A stretch of DNA of 44,286 nt from an uncultured Candidatus Competibacteraceae bacterium (GTDB lineage: Bacteria > Pseudomonadota > Gammaproteobacteria > Competibacterales > Competibacteraceae), in assembly GCA_903879705.1 (NCBI GenBank), contig CAIRMO010000097.1, positions 1-44,286 of the forward strand, written 5' to 3'. Position numbers and translations under genes: made by a program. Within the stretch, counting starts at the first letter, position 1. Each line of letters begins with the position of its first letter. The notes below the pieces were generated by a model. That model ran no database searches, was not told where the DNA came from, and saw only the letters and a list, made by a program, of their open reading frames with translations. Of this stretch, positions 18,156 through 25,898 are shown piece by piece.

Positions 18156-20231
18156 TCAATCCTGCAAGCGCGAAAAATCCGCGACCCGCAAGAACAGGCT
18201 GCCCAATTCGTTCAGGAGGGCGATGCGGTTATCGCGCACCGCCATATCTTCGGCCATAACCAGTACCCGGTCGAAAAAGGCATCGACCGGTTCACGCAAC
18301 AAGGCCAGCCGGTTCAGCGCCTCGCCGTACAGACCGGCGTCCATCAGCGGAATTACTTCCGAAGCCAGCTCCACCAGCCGTCCCGCCAGGGCCTGTTCTT
18401 CGTTTTCAACCAGCAGATCGGGGCGCACCTCAAACGGCAGCGCCGTTTCCACTTTTTTGAGGATATTGCGAATCCGCTTGTTAGCAGCGGCCAGACTGGC
18501 GGCCTCCGGCAATTCCCGGAACGCGCTGACTGCCCACACCCGCCGGTCAAAATCCAGCGGTCGGGTCGGACGGCATTCCAGCACTGCGTCAAACGCATCC
18601 GGGCGGACCCCCTGATCCAGGTAGTAGCTCCGCAGCCGATCCAGGAGGAAATCAAAGACATTTTCGATCACGTTCTCGGCGCGAATCGCCGCGTCAAACC
18701 CGGACGCGGCCTGCTCCAGCGCCGGAATCAAATCCAGGTTCAGCTCACCCTCAATCAGAATCCGCACCACGCCCAAGGCGGCCCGGCGCAGGGCGAACGG
18801 GTCCTTGGCACCCGTGGGGGGTTGGCCAATGGCGAAAATGCCCAGCAGGGTGTCCAGCCGATCCGCCAGCGCCAACACCCGGCCCGTCGCGGTCGCCGGC
18901 AACCGGTCGCCGGCGAACCGAGGTAAATACTGCTCCTCCAGCGCCTGTGCCACCTCCGGCGCTTCCCGATCGTGCTGGGCGCAGTAGCGGCCCATGATTC
19001 CCTGCAATTCTGGAAATTCCTGCACCATCTGGGTCATCAGATCGCATTTGGCCAGCCGCGCCGCCCGTTCGGCCCAGTCCGGTTGCGCATGGCTTTGAAC
19101 CGCGATGAACCGGGCCAGCGCCGCGACCCGGTCGCTCTTGTCGGCGACCGTGCCCAGTCGTTGTTGAAAAATAACGTGCTTGAGGCTTTCCATCCGCGCT
19201 GCCAGGGGTTGTTTGCGGTCCAGATTCCAGAAAAATTCAGCGTCACTGAACCGGGGGCGGATTACCCGCTCATTGCCGGCCCGCACCTGCGCCGGATCGC
19301 GGCTGACCAGGTTGGTGATGGTAATGAAGTGCGGTAACAGCCGGCCATGCCCGTCCACCACCGGAAAATAGCGCTGATGATCTTGCATGGTGCTGATCAG
19401 CGCCTCGGCAGGCACCGCCAGAAACCGCCGCTCGAAATTGCCAGCCAGCGCGACCGGCCATTCCACCAGCGCGGTGACTTCGTCCAGCAATTCCGGCTGG
19501 ATGACCGCCACTCCGCCCAGTGCCGCCGCCGCTGCTTCAGCCTGGGCGCGAACCACAGCGCGGCGCTCGTTAAAATCGGCAATGACGTTGCCGGTTTCCG
19601 CCAGTTGTTGGGGATAGTCGGCAGGGGCAGTGATCGTGATCGGTTGCGGACAATGAAAACGATGACCGTGGGTGATTCGCCCGGTCTGGACGCCGAGAAT
19701 CGTCGCGGGGATCACGTCGTCGCCAAACAGCAGCACCACCCAATGCACCGGCCGGACAAATTCATCATCGCGGTCGCCCCAGCGCATCCGCTTGGGAATC
19801 GGCAGGCCAGCCAAGGCGTTGACCACAATGCCGGGAATCAGATCCGCAGTGGGAGCGCCCGGCTCCAGGCTGACATGAACCAGCCACGTTCCCTTGTCGG
19901 TTTCCTGTCGTTGCAAATCGGCCACGGCTACCCCGCAGGACCGGGCGAAACCCTCCGCCGCTTTGGTTGGTGTTCCGTCCGGGCCAAAGGCAGCGCTGAC
20001 CGCTGGCCCCCGCCGCTCAAGCTGGCGGTCGGGCTGACGGGTCGGCACGTTTTCAATCAATACCGCCAACCGGCGCGGCGTGGCGAAACGGCGCAGGTTA
20101 TTGCCGGGCAACCCGGCTTTTTCCAGACCGCTCTGAAGGCCCTGTTCAAAGGCCAGAGACAAAGTGGACAGCGCCTTGGGCGGCAATTCTTCGGTGCCGA
20201 TTTCAATCAGCAGATCGCGAGCATCAGACAT
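18156..20231 (-). CDS. glyS: Glycine--tRNA ligase beta subunit
   Basis: GlyS is the large subunit of the alpha2-beta2 glycyl-tRNA synthetase and carries the tRNA-binding region. The N-terminus [16 protein letters not shown] is diagnostic. Inside are [33 protein letters not shown] and [18 protein letters not shown]. The C-terminal anticodon-binding helical domain follows. From the ATG at 20231 it is 691 aa, close to the E. coli length; an upstream extension to 20327 lies inside glyQ and is not credible. It overlaps the glyQ stop by 8 bp (ATGTCTGA), so the subunits are coupled for equal production. Confidence 0.96.
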   Translation of the reverse strand: MSDARDLLIEIGTEELPPKALSTLSLAFEQGLQSGLEKAGLPGNNLRRFATPRRLAVLIENVPTRQPDRQLERRGPAVSAAFGPDGTPTKAAEGFARSCGVAVADLQRQETDKGTWLVHVSLEPGAPTADLIPGIVVNALAGLPIPKRMRWGDRDDEFVRPVHWVVLLFGDDVIPATILGVQTGRITHGHRFHCPQPITITAPADYPQQLAETGNVIADFNERRAVVRAQAEAAAAALGGVAVIQPELLDEVTALVEWPVALAGNFERRFLAVPAEALISTMQDHQRYFPVVDGHGRLLPHFITITNLVSRDPAQVRAGNERVIRPRFSDAEFFWNLDRKQPLAARMESLKHVIFQQRLGTVADKSDRVAALARFIAVQSHAQPDWAERAARLAKCDLMTQMVQEFPELQGIMGRYCAQHDREAPEVAQALEEQYLPRFAGDRLPATATGRVLALADRLDTLLGIFAIGQPPTGAKDPFALRRAALGVVRILIEGELNLDLIPALEQAASGFDAAIRAENVIENVFDFLLDRLRSYYLDQGVRPDAFDAVLECRPTRPLDFDRRVWAVSAFRELPEAASLAAANKRIRNILKKVETALPFEVRPDLLVENEEQALAGRLVELASEVIPLMDAGLYGEALNRLALLREPVDAFFDRVLVMAEDMAVRDNRIALLNELGSLFLRVADFSRLQD

Positions 20232-21156
20232 GGGCCGCCTCCTGGGTGGGCTGCGTTGCCGCTGGTCGGGCGCACATCGGGAAACCGCGAGCCGCGCGGG
20301 CGTCGTAATACGCTTGGGCGACCGCACGCGCTAACGTGCGAACCCGCAGAATGTAGCGTTGACGCTCGGTGACCGAGATCGCCTTGCGGGCGTCCAGCAG
20401 GTTAAAGGTGTGGGAGGCTTTCAGGGTCATTTCGTAGGCCGGCAGCGGCAGGCTAAGCTCGATGAGCCGTTTGCTCTCCGCCTCGCAGGTGTCGAACCAA
20501 ACCAACAGCGCAGTGATGTCAGCGTGTTCAAAGTTGTAAGTGGACATTTCGACTTCGTTCTGGTGGAACACGTCCCCGTAAGTCATCCTGCCTAATGGCC
20601 CGTTGGTCCAGACCAGATCGAAGACGCTTTCCACCCCTTGCAGAACCATGGCGATTCGCTCCAAGCCATAGGTGATTTCGCCGGTCACCGGTCTGCAATC
20701 CAGCCCGCCGACCTGCTGGAAATAGGTGAACTGGGTGATTTCCATCCCGTTCAGCCACACTTCCCAGCCCAGCCCCCAAGCGCCAAGGGTCGGCGACTCC
20801 CAGTTATCCTCGACAAAGCGGATGTCGTGAATCAGCGAGTCGAGACCGAGGTATTGCAGCGAACCGAGGTAGAGTGCCTGCAAGTCCAGCGGCGACGGTT
20901 TAATCATCACCTGATACTGGTAATAATGTTGCAGGCGGTTGGGATTGTCGCCATAGCGGCCATCGGTAGGACGGCGCGACGGCTGCACATAGGCGGCGCT
21001 CCACGGTTCGGGGCCGATGGCGCGCAGGAACGTCGCAGGATGAAAGGTTCCCGCGCCCATTTCCATATCGTAGGGTTGCAGCAGCACACAGCCCCGTTCC
21101 GCCCAGTAAGTCTGCAAAGCCAGGATCAAGCCCTGGAAAGTCGACACATCGCGCAC
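20224..21156 (-). CDS. glyQ: Glycine--tRNA ligase alpha subunit
   Basis: GlyQ holds the class II catalytic core of the bacterial tetrameric glycyl-tRNA synthetase. Seen are [57 protein letters not shown] and [18 protein letters not shown] choose a GTG start at 21156 because GGAGG (minus strand, 21166-21162) lies 5 nt upstream and the family begins just before TFQGL. An upstream ATG at 21219 would add 21 unlike residues. The result is 310 aa against about 303 in E. coli. It leads the glyQ-glyS-gmhB-(plsC) group. Confidence 0.96.
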   Translation of the reverse strand: MRDVSTFQGLILALQTYWAERGCVLLQPYDMEMGAGTFHPATFLRAIGPEPWSAAYVQPSRRPTDGRYGDNPNRLQHYYQYQVMIKPSPLDLQALYLGSLQYLGLDSLIHDIRFVEDNWESPTLGAWGLGWEVWLNGMEITQFTYFQQVGGLDCRPVTGEITYGLERIAMVLQGVESVFDLVWTNGPLGRMTYGDVFHQNEVEMSTYNFEHADITALLVWFDTCEAESKRLIELSLPLPAYEMTLKASHTFNLLDARKAISVTERQRYILRVRTLARAVAQAYYDARAARGFPMCARPAATQPTQEAAHV

Positions 21157-21161
21157 TGACG

Positions 21162-21166
21162 CCTCC
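21162..21166 (-). promoter_or_regulatory. Strong Shine-Dalgarno of glyQ
   Basis: On the minus strand the sequence reads GGAGG, then 5 nt, then GTG. It is a full anti-SD match at the right spacing and decides the glyQ start in favour of GTG at 21156. Confidence 0.75.
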
Positions 21167-21262
21167 AAAAGCGGAAGGGGACGGCGCAGAGTCGTCCCCG
21201 GTGTTCGCATTAAAATCAAGGTTCAAGTATAGCCCGGCAATGGACGTTGATTCATCGTCCTT

Positions 21263-21292
21263 CGTCATTCCGGCATGGATGCCGGAATCCAG
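21263..21292. repeat. Dispersed GTCATTCC palindrome
   Basis: CGTCATTCCGGCATGGATGCCGGAATCCAG-type element, with ATTCCGGCAT and ATGCCGGAAT forming a perfect 10-bp stem over a 2-nt loop (21267-21288). It lies between divergent glyQ and pbpC. Elements of this shape are common extragenic repeats in proteobacteria. Confidence 0.65.
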
Positions 21293-21364
21293 CCACAAGG
21301 ACGTGAAGGTTCGGCTTCGCGACCACGGCCCTGTGACCCACCTTTGACCTTATAGAAACCCATC

Positions 21365-23485
21365 ATGCTGAACTGCTGCTCAATTCGTTCATTCGCAACC
21401 CGCCGCCGGGCTATCGGCACTGGGCTGGCCTTGATAGTGTTGGTGTTGCTGATCGTGACCTTGGCGCTGGATCGCCTGAATCCGCCGCTGCTGGATCGCG
21501 CCCGGCACACGTCGGCGCTGGCGCTGGATCGGCAGGATCGCATCCTGCGCGGCTTTACTACCGCTCAGGGGACCTGGCGGCTGCCGGCGCGAGCAGCCGA
21601 GGTCGATCCGCTGTACTTGCAAATGCTGCTGGCCTATGAAGATCAGCGGTTTGCAACCCATCCCGGCGTTGATCCGTTGGCGGTGGGCCGGGCGCTGGGG
21701 CAGTGGCTGACCCACGACCGGATCGTGTCGGGGGCTTCGACCTTGACCATGCAGACCGCCCGCTTGCTGGAGCCGCATCCGCGCACCCTGGCCGGCAAGT
21801 TCGGCGAAATGCTCCGCGCCCTGCAACTGGAGCGGCGCTACCGAAAGGATCAGATTCTCGATTTCTATCTGACTTTGGCACCCTATGGCGGCAATCTGGA
21901 AGGAGTGCGAGCGGCGGCGCTGGCCTGGTTTGGCAAAGAGCCGATCCGGTTGACCGCGGCGGAAGCAGCGCTGCTGGTGGTTTTGCCCCAAGCGCCGTCC
22001 TGGTTGCGCCCGGATCGCTTTCCCGACCGGGCGCGAGCGGCCCGGGACAAAGTGCTGGTGCGAATGGGCCAACTGGGCGTACTGAGCGAACAGCAGGTGA
22101 CTGAAGCTCGCCAGGAGCCGTTGCCGGTACAGCGGCGCGCTCTGCCTTTTCTGGCTCCGCATCTGGCCGACCGCTTGCGCAACCTGCGCCCGGAGGCGAC
22201 CGACCATCGCACCTTCATCGATCGGAGCTTGCAACAAAATCTGGAAACGCTGGCCCGGCAGCAGCAGAGCGGGCTGGAGCCGCACAGCAGCATGGCGGCG
22301 CTGGTCGTCGCCCACCGCGACCGGCGGGTACTGGCTTATCTGGGCACCAGTGATTTTTTCGATCCACGCCGCGCCGGGCAGGTGGACATGACCCAGGCGA
22401 TCCGCTCGCCGGGGTCAACGCTCAAGCCGCTGGTGTACGGTTTTGGCTTTGACGATTTGCTGATTCATCCCGAAACATTGCTGGAAGACACGCCAACCCG
22501 GTTTGGCGGCTATAGCCCCACCAATTTTCACCACACCTATGCCGGGCAACTGACAGTGCGCGAGGCGTTGCAACAGTCTTTGAATATCCCGGCAGTGGCG
22601 GTGCTGGAGCAGGTGGGGCCGGGGCGGGTTGCGGCGCGGTTGCGCAAAGTGGGGTTGCCGTTGCACTGGAACGCCACCCATCCGCAACCGGGTTTGCCAT
22701 TGGTGTTGGGCGGGGTGGGAATGACCTTGGAGGAATTGACGACGCTGTACACCGGGATCGCCAATGGTGGCCAGATTGCGCCGTTGCGGTTTAGCCCCGA
22801 CGATCCGGAGGCGCCGGGCCGACCCTTGCTAACCGAGATGGCGTGCTGGTATCTGAACGAGATTCTGCGCAGCGCCCCGCCGCCGCAGAATATACCGACG
22901 GCGGGCAGTCTGGCCCGGCCTCGCGCCATTGCGTATAAAACCGGCACTTCCTACGGATTTCGCGATGCCTGGGCGTTAGGCTTTGACGACGATTACACGG
23001 TCGGAGTCTGGGTCGGTCGTCCGGACGGCTCGCCCAGTCCCGGCCACTATGGACGCAACACCGCCGCACCGCTGTTGTTCCGGGTCTTCGATCTGCTGCC
23101 GGAGCCCGCAGCCCGTCGATGGGTTGCGCCGCCCGCTGGCGTTTTGCAGGTCAGCCGTGAGCAGTTGCCGGAACGGCTGCGCTACTTCCATACCCGTCCG
23201 ACGCGGGACAGCGCCGGTGTTCCGTTGCTGAGCATCACCTTTCCAGTAGGGGGTTCAACGGTGGAATTACCCGATCGAGGGAAGGGACTGGCTGAATTGC
23301 CACTGGCGGCAAAAGGCGGGGTCAAGCCGTTGCGTTGGTTGGTCAACGGGCGACCGCTGGCGGCAGCGGACTGGCGGCGGGAGGCGTTCTGGTTGCCGGA
23401 CGGCGAAGGCGTGGCGCGGATCACGGTGCTGGATCAGGCTGGCCAGACGGCTGGCGCTGAGGTGTGGATCAGCCGGGGGAAATAA
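21365..23485 (+). CDS. pbpC: Penicillin-binding protein 1C
   Basis: This class A PBP has glycosyltransferase and transpeptidase domains. A short cytoplasmic N-terminus leads to one membrane anchor at about 20-36. The GT51 domain follows with AYEDQRFATHPGVDP, GASTLTMQTARLLEP and LAPYGGNLEGVRAA. The transpeptidase has SxxK at S351-K354 (SPGSTLKPL) and KTGT from K525. A C-terminal beta-rich BiPBP_C-like domain covers about the last 90 residues. The 706 aa length is slightly short for PbpC. PbpC genes often adjoin an alpha-2-macroglobulin-like gene (yfhM); none is present here. Confidence 0.94.
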   Translation: MLNCCSIRSFATRRRAIGTGLALIVLVLLIVTLALDRLNPPLLDRARHTSALALDRQDRILRGFTTAQGTWRLPARAAEVDPLYLQMLLAYEDQRFATHPGVDPLAVGRALGQWLTHDRIVSGASTLTMQTARLLEPHPRTLAGKFGEMLRALQLERRYRKDQILDFYLTLAPYGGNLEGVRAAALAWFGKEPIRLTAAEAALLVVLPQAPSWLRPDRFPDRARAARDKVLVRMGQLGVLSEQQVTEARQEPLPVQRRALPFLAPHLADRLRNLRPEATDHRTFIDRSLQQNLETLARQQQSGLEPHSSMAALVVAHRDRRVLAYLGTSDFFDPRRAGQVDMTQAIRSPGSTLKPLVYGFGFDDLLIHPETLLEDTPTRFGGYSPTNFHHTYAGQLTVREALQQSLNIPAVAVLEQVGPGRVAARLRKVGLPLHWNATHPQPGLPLVLGGVGMTLEELTTLYTGIANGGQIAPLRFSPDDPEAPGRPLLTEMACWYLNEILRSAPPPQNIPTAGSLARPRAIAYKTGTSYGFRDAWALGFDDDYTVGVWVGRPDGSPSPGHYGRNTAAPLLFRVFDLLPEPAARRWVAPPAGVLQVSREQLPERLRYFHTRPTRDSAGVPLLSITFPVGGSTVELPDRGKGLAELPLAAKGGVKPLRWLVNGRPLAAADWRREAFWLPDGEGVARITVLDQAGQTAGAEVWISRGK

Positions 23486-23501
23486 GGGAAGCGGCCTTCA
23501 G

Positions 23502-23536
23502 AACGCGCCACGCGGCAGACGGGCCGGTGGCGCGTT
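23502..23536. terminator. Stem-loop between convergent genes
   Basis: AACGCGCCAC (23502-23511) and GTGGCGCGTT (23527-23536) form a perfect 10-bp stem with a 15-nt loop, 16 bp after the pbpC stop and 22 bp before the end of the convergent zinc-ribbon gene. There is no T-tract, so a role as a shared terminator is plausible but unproven. Confidence 0.5.
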
Positions 23537-23558
23537 CGGCGGCGGGAGTTAAGGCAGT

Positions 23559-23840
23559 TTAATGAAGAACGCGAGCGCTGGCTTCATGATGCTGGCGGTG
23601 GTAGCACTCGGTGGATCCGGTGACGAATTCTGCGCCGCAGGTCTGGCAGGAATAGGCATAGACGGCGTACTTCACCCCCGGATTGTGCCAAACGAACGGT
23701 GCTTGACCAAATTCGATGGGCGCATCCTGTTCAACATGCGAGCTGGCGCAATTGGGACAGCGAACCGTACTGGCCGCACGGGCCGCTTCCCGCCGTTCGA
23801 TCTGTTCATGATAATGAAGAAGAGGGGAATTCATGTTCAC
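23559..23840 (-). CDS. Small zinc-ribbon hypothetical protein
   Basis: This 93-aa protein has two knuckles, CPNC (28-31) and CQTC (about 70-73), separated by about 40 residues, a zinc-ribbon layout. The C-terminus is His-rich (ECYHRQHHEASARVLH). No catalytic domain is seen. Zinc ribbons of this size usually bind nucleic acid or act as subunits of larger complexes. It stands alone, converging on pbpC. The even codon usage and two intact CxxC pairs support a real gene; the role is unknown. Confidence 0.65.
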   Translation of the reverse strand: MNMNSPLLHYHEQIERREAARAASTVRCPNCASSHVEQDAPIEFGQAPFVWHNPGVKYAVYAYSCQTCGAEFVTGSTECYHRQHHEASARVLH

Positions 23841-23939
23841 GACTGCATACCCCGATTTGTTTCCTTCCGGTCATTTGACCGGCGCAGAGTGTAGCACAAA
23901 TAACCCGACATGTCATGTGGATAATCCAGGATTTTTGAA

Positions 23940-24119
23940 TCAGCGGGCTGACCGTTCCCAGATCAACGCCAGCAACTGACGCAGCACCTCCTCATTCGAC
24001 AAATCCACCGGCCAACCCTAAGTCGCCGCGACGGTCTCATCGAGAGCGAGATGGGCATGATCCAGCCAGGCCGGGCGCTGGTTGTAGAGGAATCCGCCTT
24101 GGGTTGTGGAATTTATCGA
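23940..24119 (-). pseudogene. DNA methyltransferase C-terminal remnant
   Basis: Reading the minus strand in one frame gives GGFLYNQRPAWLDHAHLALDE, then TVAAT, a TAG stop (24018-24020), GWPVDLSNEEVLRQLLALIW and a TGA at 23940-23942. LYNxRPxWLDxAHxxLDxAVxAAYGWPxDLSDxxxLxxLLALN is the usual C-terminal end of large class I DNA methyltransferases of restriction systems, here quoted as a pattern. The TAG falls exactly where a Tyr (TAC/TAT) is expected before GWP, so one base change made it. No start or catalytic domain is near, so it is dead. A fragment resembling the N-terminus of the same family lies at 32439-32648. Confidence 0.7.
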
Positions 24120-24370
24120 CGATCCCCGCTATCCCGCCAATCATGGAATAGCAACCGGGGTGTTTCTGCTGTGGGCCGATCCAGTCTGGCGGTGTTGATC
24201 TGAATCACGGTCGTCGGCGTTAAACCGCCCGGATAACGCGCCAATCCCTCCAGCAGACCGCGCAGTAATACAAAAGCCAACGGTGAACGCAGATAGCGGT
24301 CGCTATAGCTCACCGATTGCAACGACCCGGCCCCACGCAAATGCCCGGCTAATTCCGGCGCTTGTTGATC
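24113..24370 (-). pseudogene. Fragment with YSDRYLRSP motif
   Basis: The frame reads PELAGHLRGAGSLQSV, then SYSDRYLRSPLAFVLLRGLL, and ends HDWRDSGDRR at a TAA. It has no start codon of its own that makes sense and begins abruptly next to a stem-loop, so I take it as the 3' part of a larger gene. The SDRYLRSP stretch reminds me of the C-terminal region of large helicase-like or YjiT-like proteins found beside restriction methyltransferases, but I cannot name it securely. It is adjacent to the methyltransferase remnant and probably from the same decayed island. Confidence 0.45.
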
Positions 24371-24371
24371 T

Positions 24372-24391
24372 GGAGACTATTTTCAGTCTCC
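24372..24391. terminator. Stem-loop at the end of the GTPase cluster
   Basis: GGAGACT (24372-24378) and AGTCTCC (24385-24391) form a perfect 7-bp stem with a 6-nt loop, 15 bp after the stop of the last cluster gene. No T-tract follows on the minus strand. It may be a weak terminator or mark the cluster boundary. Confidence 0.4.
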
Positions 24392-24406
24392 CTTTTGACA
24401 GAGGGG

Positions 24407-25888
24407 TTATTCCGCAGCTTTGACAAGGGCTTTGCGAGCCTCTTCGAGTTCTTTCAATTCGGGAAAATCAATTTGAGGAATCAAATCAGGTAGCGATTTT
24501 TTGGTAGAATTTCCAGTTGCAAATACGGCGCGAATTTCATCTATAGCTCTTTTATCATCTTCTTGGGCTTTTGGCTCAATGTCATAAATATATATTTTTG
24601 TAACCGCGTCTTGTTTCGATCCGCGCTGATTAGTCGGATAGTCTTGATCTTTTGACTCTGGAGTTGCAATTTTCTTATAACTCAATTCGGTAAAATTTCC
24701 TTTTTCGATGTTTTGCAGCACATAAGACAGCAAATATTTGTTCAGTTTTTCTATTTTACTATCCAAACGATCCCGTACTATTTTCTTTTCATCCTCGTTA
24801 ATCTCCCCGTTTGTCAGTTCAACTTTAATGTCTTGATCCTTAATGTCTGCCACAAGTTTTTTAAATGATTCTTGAGCTTCCTTAAATTCAGTTAATTTAT
24901 TTTCATATTGAGATTTTTCTTCCTCCAATTTTTTCTTGACTTGACTAACGCGTAATTGATCCACTAATCCTGGAAATACCTTTTTAATTTTATCTAGGTC
25001 GCTAACAAGTGGATCCCCCCCTTGACAAAGAGAAATAAACTCAACAAGCTTATTGAGTTTCGCAGTAAAGTCGTCATTCTCTTTGATTTCCTTCGACGAA
25101 AATCCTTTTGCCCCGTTCCATTTTCCTATGAGACCCTCAATTTTTTTCTTGTTTTCTTTGTGGGTTTTTTGCAAGCCTTGAATAATACCTTGACTGTCCC
25201 TTAGAATTTTATGAAATTTGTAAAATGCTTCTCGCAACTCCTCGCCCTTACATCCACCGCTGCTGACCACATGTGAGCAGAAACTTGTATAATCTAACTG
25301 GTATGTAGTAGTTTCTTTCTGGGGGCTAGAAATTGTTCCTGGCAGTATCGTGAAAGCTGCTGCCGCTATGACAATTAGGCCAGCTACTGAAGGCCAAAGC
25401 AATGTTTCAATCATTTGTTTTTTTTCCCGTTTAGCATTGGACATAATCAATTCTTTATTAGTAATTTTGAGAGGCTTTGAAGATACGCGATCCTCAAATC
25501 GTGTGCGCCACTTTGTTAATTCAGAAAATCGCAACGTGATTGCCTTGTGTTGCGTTTCCCAGTCAGTTTGACGTATCAATTCATCTAATTCATTTTGCAA
25601 TAAATCATCAAGCAACCGCTGAATGTTTTGTTGCTCAAGGGCGGTCATCTGCGCCTTGTCCACGCCCACCAACGCAATCCATTCCTGACCCATGCGGCCA
25701 CTACTGGTCTGCGCTTGTGGTCGTTGTGCAACCAAAGCACAATCCGCCAGATGATCGATAGCATAGTTGATGAACTGCTCATCAACGTCGGGCGGCGCCA
25801 GAAATCGGTGATTAAACTCTCCACCGCGTGGCGTCTGCACGAGCAGGAACAATCCTTCAAAAAGACTCACTTCAGTAGCGTTCTTCAT
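24407..25888 (-). CDS. Membrane-anchored coiled-coil protein of vWA-GTPase cluster
   Basis: I do not recognise this 493-aa protein. An N-terminal globular part (about 1-110: LFEGLFLLVQTPRGGEFNHRF and EQEWIALVG-like strands, helices to 130) is probably cytoplasmic. One membrane segment follows at about 163-183 (LLWPSVAGLIVIAAAAFTIL) after a KREKK stop-transfer charge. The rest is outside the inner membrane: a small Cys-containing patch (C204, C213), then a long Lys/Glu-rich coiled coil at about 225-400 and a mixed C-terminus. Its DNA is markedly more AT-rich than neighbouring housekeeping genes, a sign of transfer. It begins 10 bp after the GTPase gene with GAGGA in front, so it belongs to the same operon. 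A structural partner of the GTPase is a guess. Confidence 0.75.
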   Translation of the reverse strand: MKNATEVSLFEGLFLLVQTPRGGEFNHRFLAPPDVDEQFINYAIDHLADCALVAQRPQAQTSSGRMGQEWIALVGVDKAQMTALEQQNIQRLLDDLLQNELDELIRQTDWETQHKAITLRFSELTKWRTRFEDRVSSKPLKITNKELIMSNAKREKKQMIETLLWPSVAGLIVIAAAAFTILPGTISSPQKETTTYQLDYTSFCSHVVSSGGCKGEELREAFYKFHKILRDSQGIIQGLQKTHKENKKKIEGLIGKWNGAKGFSSKEIKENDDFTAKLNKLVEFISLCQGGDPLVSDLDKIKKVFPGLVDQLRVSQVKKKLEEEKSQYENKLTEFKEAQESFKKLVADIKDQDIKVELTNGEINEDEKKIVRDRLDSKIEKLNKYLLSYVLQNIEKGNFTELSYKKIATPESKDQDYPTNQRGSKQDAVTKIYIYDIEPKAQEDDKRAIDEIRAVFATGNSTKKSLPDLIPQIDFPELKELEEARKALVKAAE

Positions 25889-25898
25889 GGCTCATTCC

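Noticed and set aside
17512-18615. A 367-codon rightward frame across gmhB and the glyS end
   Set aside because: It is antisense to two recognised genes and has no family features.
19347-20372. A 341-codon rightward frame inside glyS/glyQ
   Set aside because: Antisense shadow of the glycyl-tRNA synthetase genes, typical of GC-rich codon use.
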